In this document: one piece after another, positions 1 to 8,208 of the stretch
How the letters are laid out: each line of letters begins with the position of its first letter
Numbering within the stretch: the stretch's first letter is position 1
Source: Synechococcus elongatus PCC 11801
GTDB taxonomy: Bacteria; Cyanobacteriota; Cyanobacteriia; Synechococcales; Synechococcaceae
Assembly: GCF_003846445.2 (NCBI RefSeq)
Contig: NZ_CP030139.2
Span: 1,488,001-1,552,000, forward strand
DNA length: 64,000 nucleotides
Direction of reading: 5' to 3'
The notes under the pieces: generated by a model
The model's input: only the letters and a program-made list of their open reading frames with translations
Databases searched by the model: none
What the model was told of the DNA's origin: nothing
Position numbers and translations under genes: made by a program

Positions 1-159
1 CAGTCGATTTCGAAGCCATACAGACAAAGGCCAAAGAGAGCCACAAGCCCCTTTAGCCTATCGGATGGCTCACTGCATCCCATTCAAACTGAAAAAGAAG
101 TTTACAGTTTCCCTACTGGAGGTGGTATTCAAGGAGAACGAAGGGGCGATCGCTAAAAT

Positions 160-846
160 CTAGCTTTCACGGAGGACATAGCCGACCCCTCGCACCGTTT
201 GAACAAGGCGTTTCTCACCTTCCGTTTCAATCTTGAGGCGCAGATAGCGAATGTAGACTTCAATCACATTCGATTCGCCCATGAAGTCGTAGCCCCACAC
301 ATTCTCGAGGATTTGTTCACGGGTGAGCACTTCCCGTGGATGCTCCATCAAAAAACGGAGTAGATCAAACTCTTTCATCGTCAGGTCAATCTGACGGCCA
401 TTACGAGAGGCACGTCGGGTTGAGAGATCAAGCATTAGATTGCTAAATTGCAGTTGCTCTTGAGTCGCAGGTTCTCGTTGTAAATAAAGCTGCAATCGCC
501 GCAGAAATTCATCGCTACGGTAAGGCTTGAGGAGATAGTCATCAGCCCCTGCTTCTAGGCAGGCAACTCGGTCTTCAACTGTGTCACGTCCCATTAATAA
601 CAGAATGGGAATGGTCAAACCGCGATCGCGCAACTGTCGACAGAACTGTAGACCTGACTGTCCTCCAGCCATGCGATCAACAATCACTAAATCAGGCTTT
701 TGCAGATCGATTTGAGCAAAGAGATCCTGCTGAACATTTGCCAATGAGGTACCATAGCCTGCTTGCAGTAAATCACCTGCCATTTGCTGAGCCAAACTGG
801 AATCGGACTCAATCAAAAGAATGTGCGGCGAGGCTGGCGCAATCAT
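160..846 (-). CDS. nblR: OmpR/PhoB-family response regulator, NblR-type
   Basis: Two-domain response regulator of 228 residues: receiver domain (about residues 7-120) followed by an OmpR-type winged helix (about 130-227, ending VQTVRGVGYVL). The candidate phosphoacceptor is D57 in LVIVDRMAGG and the conserved lysine is K107 in LLKPYR. The acidic pocket is unusual: the N-terminal pair is E-S-D (LIESDSS) rather than the typical D-D. Together with the early IAPASPHILLIESD sequence this fits NblR, an atypical regulator needed for phycobilisome degradation during nutrient stress in S. elongatus. The neighbour nadK lies upstream on the same strand, 46 nt away. The family assignment is firm; the nblR assignment rests on remembered features and gene order. 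ATG start at 846. Confidence 0.8.
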   Translation of the reverse strand: MIAPASPHILLIESDSSLAQQMAGDLLQAGYGTSLANVQQDLFAQIDLQKPDLVIVDRMAGGQSGLQFCRQLRDRGLTIPILLLMGRDTVEDRVACLEAGADDYLLKPYRSDEFLRRLQLYLQREPATQEQLQFSNLMLDLSTRRASRNGRQIDLTMKEFDLLRFLMEHPREVLTREQILENVWGYDFMGESNVIEVYIRYLRLKIETEGEKRLVQTVRGVGYVLRES

Positions 847-891
847 GGTCTGTCCTCACGGGATAGCAGTCTCAACAAACGAGTGTGCCCA

Positions 892-1809
892 TTAGCTAGG
901 ATCTGGCGCACTAGGCTTAGCAACATGCGGTAATCCCCAGCCCAGCTTCTCGCGCAACACCCGAAAGAACTCATTGGGTTGAAGGCGAATAAACTTAGCA
1001 GAATAGCGCGATCGCTGGATTAAAACGCGATCTTCAGGCCAAACGTAGCAGCCTGCATTACCATCAACCACCATCATCAAGCGCTCGGGCGTGGCTGGAA
1101 AAATGGTCATTGGCTCGCGATTAGCAAAGACCAGCGCCCGTGATGCGAGGGAGTGCGGACAGATAGGAACGAGCTGAAAAACAGGAACATCAGGCGTGAC
1201 CACGGGGCCACCAGAACTGAGGGAATAAGCTGTGGAGCCGGTAGGAGTGGAAACAATCACACCATCAGCTGCAATATCGACGGGGACATGCTTACCGATC
1301 GCGACTTCAAAGTGACACATGCTCGTCAGCGGTTCGCGATGGAGTGCCATCTCATTCAGAGACAGGGCTGCCCAGCGAATTAGCTCTCGACGCAACACTT
1401 TGACTTCCATCATGGTGCGCTCTTCGAGGCTATATTCGGATGCGCAAAGCTGTTCAACCGCTGCAGGTAAGGTATCGAGATAAGCTTCTGCCAAAAACCC
1501 TAAGTGACCGGTATTAACCGTCAGCATGGGAACGCCAATTGGAGCCAGTTGGCGAGCAGCAGCTAAAACGGTACCGTCACCGCCCAACACGATCGCCCAA
1601 CGCAAATCGCGATCAAAGCCACGCGGCACTAAGCTTTCAACGGGAGTATGACAAATAACACTGTCGGGATTGGAATAGCCCAGTAGACCTGACTGGCTCG
1701 TCGCTAGACGAACACCCCAGCCGCGAGCATTAAGCTGCTGCTGCAATTCTTCGGCGATCGTGCAGGCTGTCGGTTTGCTGTCGTTGTAGATAATGCCGAC
1801 ATCTGGCAC
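892..1809 (-). CDS. nadK: NAD kinase
   Basis: ATP-NAD kinase of 305 residues that phosphorylates NAD to NADP in the cytoplasm. The diagnostic GGDGT motif is present ([16 protein letters not shown], near residues 75-90), followed by the NTGHLGFL segment and the later [14 protein letters not shown] motif of the substrate site. Length is normal for the family. The start is GTG at 1809 ([10 protein letters not shown]). Cyanobacteria commonly carry two NAD kinases; this one resembles the standard PpnK type. It lies directly upstream of nblR on the same strand and may be cotranscribed with it. Confidence 0.93.
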   Translation of the reverse strand: MPDVGIIYNDSKPTACTIAEELQQQLNARGWGVRLATSQSGLLGYSNPDSVICHTPVESLVPRGFDRDLRWAIVLGGDGTVLAAARQLAPIGVPMLTVNTGHLGFLAEAYLDTLPAAVEQLCASEYSLEERTMMEVKVLRRELIRWAALSLNEMALHREPLTSMCHFEVAIGKHVPVDIAADGVIVSTPTGSTAYSLSSGGPVVTPDVPVFQLVPICPHSLASRALVFANREPMTIFPATPERLMMVVDGNAGCYVWPEDRVLIQRSRYSAKFIRLQPNEFFRVLREKLGWGLPHVAKPSAPDPS

Positions 1810-1885
1810 GCGAGTACTGCACGCTAAAGGCCAATTGCAGTTCCGATTCTATCAGGGCTTGGGATCCCTGCTATCCCTGTGGGGA

Positions 1886-2740
1886 TCAGCGCAGAGGAGT
1901 CGCTAAGGGCGATCGCCAAATGGCATCGGCTACTCGAGCCACATCGACCATCGCAGCAACATCATGCACCCGCAGGATATCTGCGCCATGAGCGATCGCT
2001 GCCGTACAGGCCGCGGCCGTACCCCAAATCCGCTGCTGGGGATCCGGTTGATTGAGAATCTTGCCGATAAAGCTTTTGCGCGAAACACCGACTAAGAGCG
2101 GACATCCCAGTGTGGTCAGCTCTTGCTGCCGACGCAGGAGTTCAAGATTCTGCTCAGCGGTTTTCGCAAAGCCAATGCCCGGATCAAGAATGATCTGGTC
2201 GGGCTGAACCCCAGCTGCGATCGCGGCTTCGCGACGTTCAGCCAAGTCAGTGTGTACGGCTGTAACTACATCGTCATAGTCCGTCAGCTGCTGCATGGTT
2301 TGGGGCGTGCCGCGCAGATGCATCAACACAATTGGAGCCTGACGTTCAGCCGCAAGCGACAGGATTTCAGGCTCATAGATGCCGCCAGAAATGTCATTAA
2401 TCCAGTCTGCGCCAGCTTCTAAGGCAGCTGCCGCGACTTCAACCCGCGTTGTATCCACCGAGAGTAGCGGCTCTGATCCCAGCACAGCCCGCAGCGATCG
2501 CACAACCGGTACCACGCGCTCCAGCTCGACAGCCAGCGGCACCGTCTCTGCGCCCGGCTTTGTAGACTGACCACCGATATCAAGAATGTCTGCACCGGCT
2601 TTCCAAAGAGCCTGACCTTGGGCCACAGCGATCGCGGGATCAAGAAACTGGCCACCATCGCTAAAGCTATCGGGGGTGACATTGATCACCCCCATCACAT
2701 AAGTTCTTTGACCCCAACACAGCTTGCGGCGATCGCTCAT
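1886..2740 (-). CDS. folP: Dihydropteroate synthase
   Basis: DHPS of 284 residues. It condenses dihydropterin pyrophosphate with p-aminobenzoate in folate synthesis and is the sulfonamide target. Visible signatures are VMGVINVTPDSFSDGG near the N terminus, ADILDIGGQSTKPGA, and DPGIGFAKTAEQN followed by LVGVSRKSFIG in the TIM-barrel C-terminal half. ATG start at 2740. It sits 76 nt upstream of nadK on the same strand. folK lies elsewhere in the window (30.1 kb), so the pathway genes are dispersed. Confidence 0.95.
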   Translation of the reverse strand: MSDRRKLCWGQRTYVMGVINVTPDSFSDGGQFLDPAIAVAQGQALWKAGADILDIGGQSTKPGAETVPLAVELERVVPVVRSLRAVLGSEPLLSVDTTRVEVAAAALEAGADWINDISGGIYEPEILSLAAERQAPIVLMHLRGTPQTMQQLTDYDDVVTAVHTDLAERREAAIAAGVQPDQIILDPGIGFAKTAEQNLELLRRQQELTTLGCPLLVGVSRKSFIGKILNQPDPQQRIWGTAAACTAAIAHGADILRVHDVAAMVDVARVADAIWRSPLATPLR

Positions 2741-2913
2741 TCGTTATCTACTCTTTGCAATCGCTCTGCAGTGTAGGCTGAATCAGCTTGTTGGAGATCG
2801 TTGCAGACGCTTCCCTTGAAAACCAGAGCGTCCAGCTGACGCTAAAGTTGGAGCGTGAAAAGCGCAGTCTGACTCCTGTGGTAATCTATCTCAGATGAGA
2901 CTAGCGCGAGACT

Positions 2914-3270
2914 GTGCAGAGTTCCTTTGGCGCGACACCTGACGGCCTTCTAGACATTGAAGCGGTTCAAAAAGCCATCAATCGATCGCGGGCTTCGGTG
3001 TATCGCTATGTCAACAGCGATCGCCAGCAACTCAACCCTCCTTACGATCCCCGCAAGCTCAATCCAGAGCTACGGACCGATCACCGTGATCCGCTGCTCT
3101 TTCACCCCAATGAAGTTGCCCGTTTCGCTCGTGACGTTCTCAAAATTCGCCAAGTGACCGTGGAAGTGCTGAATGCTCCTCCCACCCAAACGCAAGAACT
3201 ATTGACTGAAATTCTGGCGGAATTACGACAACTGCGACAGCTCTACGAATCACAAGTGCAGCACAAATAA
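2914..3270 (+). CDS. Conserved hypothetical protein, possible DNA-binding
   Basis: Protein of 118 residues. The N-terminal part (about 15-45, LLDIEAVQKAINRSRASVYRYVN) resembles a MerR/excisionase-like helix-turn-helix that selects a protein by position in a regulatory helix, and the C-terminal part (about 90-115) is a Leu/Gln-rich amphipathic helix likely to oligomerise. No enzymatic motif is visible. The start is GTG at 2914; no upstream ATG is available in frame. It is transcribed divergently from folP across 173 bp. The function is unknown and DNA binding is only an inference from the helical pattern. Confidence 0.7.
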   Translation: MQSSFGATPDGLLDIEAVQKAINRSRASVYRYVNSDRQQLNPPYDPRKLNPELRTDHRDPLLFHPNEVARFARDVLKIRQVTVEVLNAPPTQTQELLTEILAELRQLRQLYESQVQHK

Positions 3271-3343
3271 GCTGGGCAACCGCATCAACAATCACCCCAA
3301 ACAGGAGTTCCTGCGCAGAGAACGAGGAATAGCTTGACCTCAG

Positions 3344-3613
3344 CTAGAAGCGCCCGCCGCCACCACAGTTATTTTGCAGAATCGCCGGTACGGTTTGCCC
3401 CTGATTTACATAGGCTTGTTGAATCTCGGATCGTTCGACGCTATTGAGAGTACAGAAGTCCTCGTTACCGGTAACAAAGCGCCGATTGGCATCTTCGACC
3501 ACTTCCGCGTCGGTATTGGTGTTGGCGGAATTTGGATTGGATTGCGGCGGATCAGCCGCGATCGCTGTTGCGGAAAAACCAGTGAGGGCAATCGCCAAGA
3601 GGAAGGACTTCAT
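3344..3613 (-). CDS. Small secreted hypothetical protein
   Basis: Exported protein of 89 residues when started at the ATG at 3613 (MKSFLLAIALTGFSATAIAADP): a lysine, a hydrophobic core and an A-I-A-A cleavage site form a clear signal peptide. A longer open frame begins at 3655, but its extra 14 residues (MGNARRVVAGRQKT) are polar and precede the signal peptide, so the downstream ATG is preferred. The mature part is Asn/Gln-rich with two cysteines that could form a disulfide, and ends in a Gly-rich tail (NNCGGGGRF). No known family recognised. Confidence 0.65.
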   Translation of the reverse strand: MKSFLLAIALTGFSATAIAADPPQSNPNSANTNTDAEVVEDANRRFVTGNEDFCTLNSVERSEIQQAYVNQGQTVPAILQNNCGGGGRF

Positions 3614-3794
3614 GGTTTTCTGTCTGCCAGCCACGACCCTCCTAGCATTCCCCAAGGAAGCTGCCCTACCTCAGGCTCAGGCTCGAATCATCCTGCGATC
3701 GTCGCGATCGGTACAGCCTCCTCTCTATCTCGCAACCAAAGCAGGCTCCCCGAAATAGCTAAAGACACTGAGCGCCTAGTCACAGATGGCTCAA

Positions 3795-3821
3795 TAAAAA
3801 AGTCCACCCTCATGGATGGAC
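3795..3821 (-). terminator. Rho-independent terminator of the ruvA-rpsO-pam68 operon
   Basis: On the minus strand an 8-bp stem (3814-3821 with 3802-3809, one G-U pair) closes a 4-nt loop and is followed by a run of six or seven T residues. It begins about 43 nt beyond the stop of the PAM68-like gene. Confidence 0.75.
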
Positions 3822-3863
3822 TGTAATTGCAATCGACAGAGATAAACGATCTAGCAACCTTGG

Positions 3864-4358
3864 TCAGTCCGATTTTGCTTGCTGGCGGGCTGCCCGTGCC
3901 TCGCGCCAAGCATTGATCATCCGACCCCCATTGAGGCGGAACTCATCCCAGCCCCAAAGACTACCAGCCTGCTGCTCATCCCAGGAAGCAGAGAGCAACC
4001 CGTAGGTTAGCCCGAGGACACCGAGGCCAAAACAGCCCATAGAGGCCAAAACTACCGCAGAGGTTGGCAGAGGAATAATCTCGCGACTCACCAGCCAGTA
4101 GCTAAGGAAGAACACACCGACGCCTAACCCTGTCGGCACACCCGAAAAAGCCAAAATTCGACGCAGCATCCGTTGGCTAACAGCATCAGGAATGCGCGTT
4201 TCAGATAGCTTCGGTTGAGGCTGCGCTCGCGAGGCTTTTGCCGGCTGCTTAACCTCTGCTGCTTTGCTAGCAACAGGAGCAGGAGCCGCTTTAGCAGGCT
4301 TCGCTTTACGCCGCTTGGGTTCAAACGGCAACCGGTCGTCAGGCGCGGGCTTACTCAT
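3864..4358 (-). CDS. PAM68-like photosystem II assembly factor (DUF3464)
   Basis: Protein of 164 residues with a long basic Ala/Pro/Lys-rich N-terminal tail (about 1-60), then two membrane segments (about 69-89 GVPTGLGVGVFFLSYWLV and 101-120 VVLASMGCFGLGVLGLTYGL), then an SASWDE motif and an amphipathic C terminus. This is the layout of PAM68, known in Synechocystis as a ribosome-associated thylakoid protein that helps chlorophyll insertion into CP47. The start is only 5 nt after the rpsO stop, and the rpsO-pam68 pairing is a recurrent cyanobacterial arrangement consistent with that role. A Rho-independent terminator follows. Confidence 0.85.
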   Translation of the reverse strand: MSKPAPDDRLPFEPKRRKAKPAKAAPAPVASKAAEVKQPAKASRAQPQPKLSETRIPDAVSQRMLRRILAFSGVPTGLGVGVFFLSYWLVSREIIPLPTSAVVLASMGCFGLGVLGLTYGLLSASWDEQQAGSLWGWDEFRLNGGRMINAWREARAARQQAKSD

Positions 4359-4363
4359 CGGCT

Positions 4364-4633
4364 CTAGCCGCGGATACCGAGGCGCTCGATCAGGGCTTTG
4401 TAGCGGTTACGGTCTTGCTTGAGGATGTAGGCCAGCAAGCGTTTGCGCTGACCAATCAAGCGCAGCAAACCCGTGCGCGAGGCAAAGTCTTTTTTGTTTT
4501 GCTGCAGGTGTTGGCTCAGACGGCTAATCCGCTCGCTCAACACGGCCACTTGCACATCCGCCGAACCAGTGTCGGTGGGGTGAATTTGGTAGGCCTCGAA
4601 AATTTCCTGCTTACGGGCTTGGGTCAGGGACAT
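4364..4633 (-). CDS. rpsO: 30S ribosomal protein S15
   Basis: Ribosomal protein uS15 of 89 residues, MSLTQARKQEIFEAYQ onward, with the conserved DTGSADVQVA and LIGQRKRLLAYL segments that bind 16S rRNA helices. The open frame extends upstream to 4672, but the family length and the conserved N terminus place the start at the ATG at 4633. It is the middle gene of ruvA-rpsO-pam68. Confidence 0.96.
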   Translation of the reverse strand: MSLTQARKQEIFEAYQIHPTDTGSADVQVAVLSERISRLSQHLQQNKKDFASRTGLLRLIGQRKRLLAYILKQDRNRYKALIERLGIRG

Positions 4634-4678
4634 GGAACTCAGTCGCGTTTCAGCAAACTCTGATAGTAGCACGGTCGA

Positions 4679-5302
4679 TCAACGGCTGAGCCACGCGATC
4701 GCCTCGCGAATCCAATCTTCGGCGGGTTGACCAGACTGGACGAGATTTTCTTGGGCGATCGCCGTCAGGGCTTGCAGGATCTCGCGGTTGTTGTAGCCCA
4801 ATACCAACAGGGTCATCTCCACATCCTCTTGCACCGCCGCGATCGGAGCTGCTGTCGCGCTGGGGAGCAGACCTGCTTCTTCGCGCCACTCCGCTAACTT
4901 ACTGCGAAGTTCCAAGGCCAGTCGTTCAGCCGTTTTTGCACCGACGCCGGGCGTCCGACTGAGCAGTCGCGTGTTGCCAGCCACGATCGCCTGCACTAGC
5001 TCAGCGAGGCTCAGGCTATCGAGTAGCGCCAGTCCTAACTGGGGGCCAATACCACTGACACTAATTAGCTGTCGAAACAAATCCCGCTCAGCGACTTTCA
5101 AAAAGCCAAACAAGAGCCACTGATCTTCGCGCACCTGTAAATGCGTAAACACCTGTAGAGACTTACCCACAGCAGGGAGTTCAGTCAGCGATCGCGCTGG
5201 TGTTTGTACTTCGTAGCCAACACCTTGCACATCGAGCAGCAGGAGTAGCCTGCCGCTCTGCTTGCGGACACCGGCGAGGGATCCTTGGAGATAGCCAATC
5301 AT
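4679..5302 (-). CDS. ruvA: Holliday junction branch migration protein RuvA
   Basis: RuvA of 207 residues. N-terminal OB fold (MIGYLQGSLAGV...), central tandem helix-hairpin-helix (VSGIGPQLGLALL and TPGVGAKTAERLALELR, about 75-130) for junction binding, an acidic linker, and domain III (about 150-205) that would contact RuvB. ATG at 5302, first gene of the operon with rpsO 45 nt downstream. It is divergent from tal across about 245 bp. Confidence 0.95.
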   Translation of the reverse strand: MIGYLQGSLAGVRKQSGRLLLLLDVQGVGYEVQTPARSLTELPAVGKSLQVFTHLQVREDQWLLFGFLKVAERDLFRQLISVSGIGPQLGLALLDSLSLAELVQAIVAGNTRLLSRTPGVGAKTAERLALELRSKLAEWREEAGLLPSATAAPIAAVQEDVEMTLLVLGYNNREILQALTAIAQENLVQSGQPAEDWIREAIAWLSR

Positions 5303-5324
5303 GACGGTCTGCGGGGTCTAAGCC

Positions 5325-5358
5325 TGCGATCGCTCCATCCTACGAGGCAGCGATCGCA
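5325..5358. repeat. Inverted repeat built on two HIP1 octamers
   Basis: Two GCGATCGC (HIP1) octamers extended by one base on each side form a perfect 10-bp inverted repeat (5325-5334 with 5349-5358) around a 14-nt spacer, in the intergenic region between the divergent ruvA and tal. Any two HIP1 copies are partly complementary because HIP1 is itself palindromic, so this may be coincidence. Confidence 0.6.
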
Positions 5359-5547
5359 AAGTCGCTGACTAGCCGTAGGTTGAGCCGCTAGATTGCGATG
5401 AATGATGAGGACTAAGACAACCTGAGAGGGTTGTAAGGCTCTCTAAACATTCGAAAGGAAGTCTGAAGTTCCCAGGGGATCGCCCGACGAATTGAATTGG
5501 GCTGGCTAAGCTGAAAGGGCCGCAAATCAAGGCTTTTTGAGGCAGTT

Positions 5548-6741
5548 ATGGCAGCGAATTTACTCGAACAACTCCGCGGAATGACAGTGGTTGTCGCAGA
5601 TACCGGCGACATTCAGTCGATCGCGACGTTCACTCCTCGCGATGCCACCACCAATCCTTCTCTGATCACCGCCGCGGCCCAAATGCCGCAGTACCAAAGC
5701 ATTATCGATGACACCCTACGCCAGGTCCGGACTGAGCTGGGAGCAGAAGTTGCGGTAGAGGCGATCGTCGCTGAAGCCGTCGATGAACTGTTTGTTGCTT
5801 TTGGCCTACGGATCCTTGAGATTGTGCCGGGGCGTGTCTCAACCGAAGTTGATGCTCGGCTTTCCTACGACACCGAAGCCACGATCGCCAAAGCCCGGAA
5901 GCTGATTGGGCTGTACGAGCGGGCAGGCATCCGCCGCGATCGCGTGCTGATTAAAATTGCCTCGACTTGGGAAGGGATTCGGGCTGCTGAAGTCCTAGAA
6001 AAAGAAGGCATTCATTGCAACCTGACGCTGCTGTTTGGCTTCCACCAAGCTGTAGCCTGTGCTGAAGCTGGTGTCACTCTGATCTCGCCCTTCGTCGGTC
6101 GTATTCTCGATTGGTACAAGAAGGAAACAGGGCGCGACGCTTTCCCGGGGGCAGAAGATCCGGGCGTCCAATCTGTCACGCAGATTTACAACTACTACAA
6201 GAAATTCGGCTACTCGACGGAAGTGATGGGCGCTAGCTTCCGGAATGTCAGTGAAATTATTGAGCTAGCGGGCTGTGACCTGCTGACGATTTCGCCAGGG
6301 CTACTGGAAGAATTGCGCCAGACCGAAGCAATCTTGGAGCGGAAGCTCGATCCGGCGATCGCCCAAGGGCTCGAACTCGAGCCACTACACCTCGATCGCG
6401 ATCGCTTTGATCAGCTCCACCACGCCGATCGCATGGCCAATGAAAAGCTAGACGAAGGCATTCGCGGCTTCTGCAAAGCGATCGACACCCTAGAAGGCTT
6501 GCTCAAGCAGCGACTAGCCGTGCTGGAGGGCAAAGCGGTCTTCCATCACGCCGCCCACGAAGTCTTCAGCGTCTGCGACCTCGATGGCGATGGTTTTATC
6601 ACCCGCGAGGAATGGCTGGGCAGCGATGCCGTCTTTGATGCGCTGGACCTGAATAAGGACGGCAAGCTCAACGAAGACGACCTGTTGGCGGGGCTGGGGG
6701 CAACCCTGCAAATGGCGGGGCGATCGGTTGCGACCGTCTAG
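5548..6741 (+). CDS. tal: Transaldolase with C-terminal EF-hand pair
   Basis: Protein of 397 residues. Residues 1 to about 325 form a class I transaldolase, transferring dihydroxyacetone units between sugar phosphates in the pentose phosphate pathway; the Schiff-base lysine is K136 in [12 protein letters not shown]. The last 70 residues carry two canonical calcium-binding EF-hand loops, [12 protein letters not shown] (344-355) and [12 protein letters not shown] (367-378), with the acidic positions intact. This tal/EF-hand fusion is known from other cyanobacteria. ATG start at 5548 preceded by GAGG. It stands alone upstream of the structured glnT leader. Confidence 0.95.
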   Translation: MAANLLEQLRGMTVVVADTGDIQSIATFTPRDATTNPSLITAAAQMPQYQSIIDDTLRQVRTELGAEVAVEAIVAEAVDELFVAFGLRILEIVPGRVSTEVDARLSYDTEATIAKARKLIGLYERAGIRRDRVLIKIASTWEGIRAAEVLEKEGIHCNLTLLFGFHQAVACAEAGVTLISPFVGRILDWYKKETGRDAFPGAEDPGVQSVTQIYNYYKKFGYSTEVMGASFRNVSEIIELAGCDLLTISPGLLEELRQTEAILERKLDPAIAQGLELEPLHLDRDRFDQLHHADRMANEKLDEGIRGFCKAIDTLEGLLKQRLAVLEGKAVFHHAAHEVFSVCDLDGDGFITREEWLGSDAVFDALDLNKDGKLNEDDLLAGLGATLQMAGRSVATV

Positions 6742-6766
6742 GATTCGCTGACTCTCTGCCTGTCGA

Positions 6767-6896
6767 TGACCTCAACTTGCCGTGACTCCGGTGGGTTGAG
6801 GTCAATGCTTAGCGGGATCTCGTCCGTCTCGAACAAAATTCTCGGTCTGGACTACCTAGGATGGCCGGGAATTTGCGGTAGTCGTGGGACGAGATC
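6767..6896 (+). promoter_or_regulatory. Candidate structured leader RNA of glnT
   Basis: The 155-nt gap between tal and glnT is nearly filled by complementary segments. Stem D: 6767-6776 with 6795-6804, 10 bp, perfect. Stem C: 6816-6825 with 6887-6896, 10 bp, perfect, and its 3' strand ends immediately before the ATG at 6897, covering the likely ribosome-binding site. Inside stem C, stem A pairs 6836-6845 with 6865-6874 (10 bp, one G-U). Stem B pairs 6850-6856 with 6877-6883 (7 bp, perfect). A and B cross, so they form either a pseudoknot or two alternative folds. The architecture looks like a translation-controlling riboswitch or thermosensor. I do not see the consensus of the known cyanobacterial glutamine riboswitches. 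Ligand and function are unknown. Confidence 0.55.
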
Positions 6897-8201
6897 ATGG
6901 ATTCTTTGGCAACCTTGGCGCGCGATCGCGGCATTCGCTACTTCCTGATTGCCTTCACCGATCTGTTTGGGGTGCAGCGAGCCAAACTGGTACCGGCCAG
7001 CAGCATTGACACCATGGCCGCCAACGGTGCGGGCTTTGCCGGTTTTGCGGCTTGGCTCGATCTCAGTCCGGCGGATGCTGATGTGTTGGCAATTCCCGAT
7101 CGCGACAGTCTCTTCCAATTGCCTTGGCAACCGGAAGTTGCTTGGATGCCGGCAGACCTCTATCTCAATGATCAACCGCTGGAACAAGCACCGCGCTGGG
7201 TTCTAAAGCGAGTTCTCGCTGCCGCTGAAGCGCTGGGCTATCGCCCAAAAACGGGGGTCGAGTGCGAGTTTTTCCTGCTGGATGAGACAGGGGATGCGAT
7301 CGCCGATCCCCGCGATCGCCAGGCCAAGCCTTGCTATGACCAGCAATCTCTAATGCGGCGCTACGACCTGATCACCGAGATCAGTGAAGCGATGGAAGTG
7401 CTGGGTTGGGGGCCGTACCAAAGCGATCACGAAGACGCCAATGGTCAGTTTGAAATGAACTGGACCTACGCTGATGCGCTAGTCACCGCAGATCGCCAAG
7501 CCTTCTTTAAATACATGGTCAAAACTCTCGCGGAACGGCAGGGATTACGGGCAACTTTCATGCCCAAGCCCTTCGCAGATTTGACCGGCAATGGTTGCCA
7601 CATGCACCTCTCGCTCTGGAATCGGGAGGGTGCCGTCAATGCTTTTGTCGAGCCAGAGTCGACTGCTCTCCTCTCAACTCTGGGCTATCAGTTCATCGGT
7701 GGGCTGCTTAATTCTGCAGCAGCGCTTTGTGCTCTCACCAACCCGACGATCAATTCCTACAAGCGGATCAACGCACCAGCGACGACCTCGGGCGCGACTT
7801 GGTCTCCCAATGGCATTAGCTATAGCGGCAACAACCGCACTCACTTAATCCGCATCCCCGATGCGGGCCGATTTGAGTTGCGGCTTGCCGATGGAGCGGC
7901 CAATCCCTACCTGTTGCCAGCAGCGGCGATCGCGGCAGGTCTTGATGGCATTCAGAACCAGCGTGATCCCGGTCCCCGCTACGACAACGACAACTACGCC
8001 CAGCCCTTGCCAGCCGGCACGGTGCCGACACTGCCGGAGCATTTGCTTGATGCTCTGCGATCGCTGCAAGAAAGCACCATTCTCACGAAAGGTCTAGGAC
8101 CTGCCTTCATAAGTGCTTACCTCAAGCTCAAGCACCAAGAATGGCGGAGCTTTTGTGCCGAGATCACTCCTTGGGAACGGGCAACGACGCTGGACTGTTA
8201 G
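6897..8201 (+). CDS. glnT: GlnT-type (type III-like) glutamine synthetase family enzyme
   Basis: Protein of 434 residues of the glutamine synthetase fold: beta-grasp N domain (1 to about 100, with FTDLFGVQRAKLVP) and catalytic domain carrying the metal and glutamate site motifs VECEFFLLD, GQFEMNW, GNGCHMHLSLW, NPTINSYKRINAP and the late FELRLADGAANPYL. It corresponds to the GlnT-like family, some members of which make glutamine and others gamma-glutamylmethylamide or similar gamma-glutamyl amides. The substrate cannot be fixed from sequence. It is distinct from the long GlnN class. The ATG at 6897 abuts the 3' strand of a 10-bp leader stem. Confidence 0.88.
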   Translation: MDSLATLARDRGIRYFLIAFTDLFGVQRAKLVPASSIDTMAANGAGFAGFAAWLDLSPADADVLAIPDRDSLFQLPWQPEVAWMPADLYLNDQPLEQAPRWVLKRVLAAAEALGYRPKTGVECEFFLLDETGDAIADPRDRQAKPCYDQQSLMRRYDLITEISEAMEVLGWGPYQSDHEDANGQFEMNWTYADALVTADRQAFFKYMVKTLAERQGLRATFMPKPFADLTGNGCHMHLSLWNREGAVNAFVEPESTALLSTLGYQFIGGLLNSAAALCALTNPTINSYKRINAPATTSGATWSPNGISYSGNNRTHLIRIPDAGRFELRLADGAANPYLLPAAAIAAGLDGIQNQRDPGPRYDNDNYAQPLPAGTVPTLPEHLLDALRSLQESTILTKGLGPAFISAYLKLKHQEWRSFCAEITPWERATTLDC

Positions 8202-8208
8202 GAGTTGC

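Noticed and set aside
6742-6896. Glutamine riboswitch upstream of glnT
   Set aside because: Known glnA and downstream-peptide consensus segments are not visible; the structure present is different.
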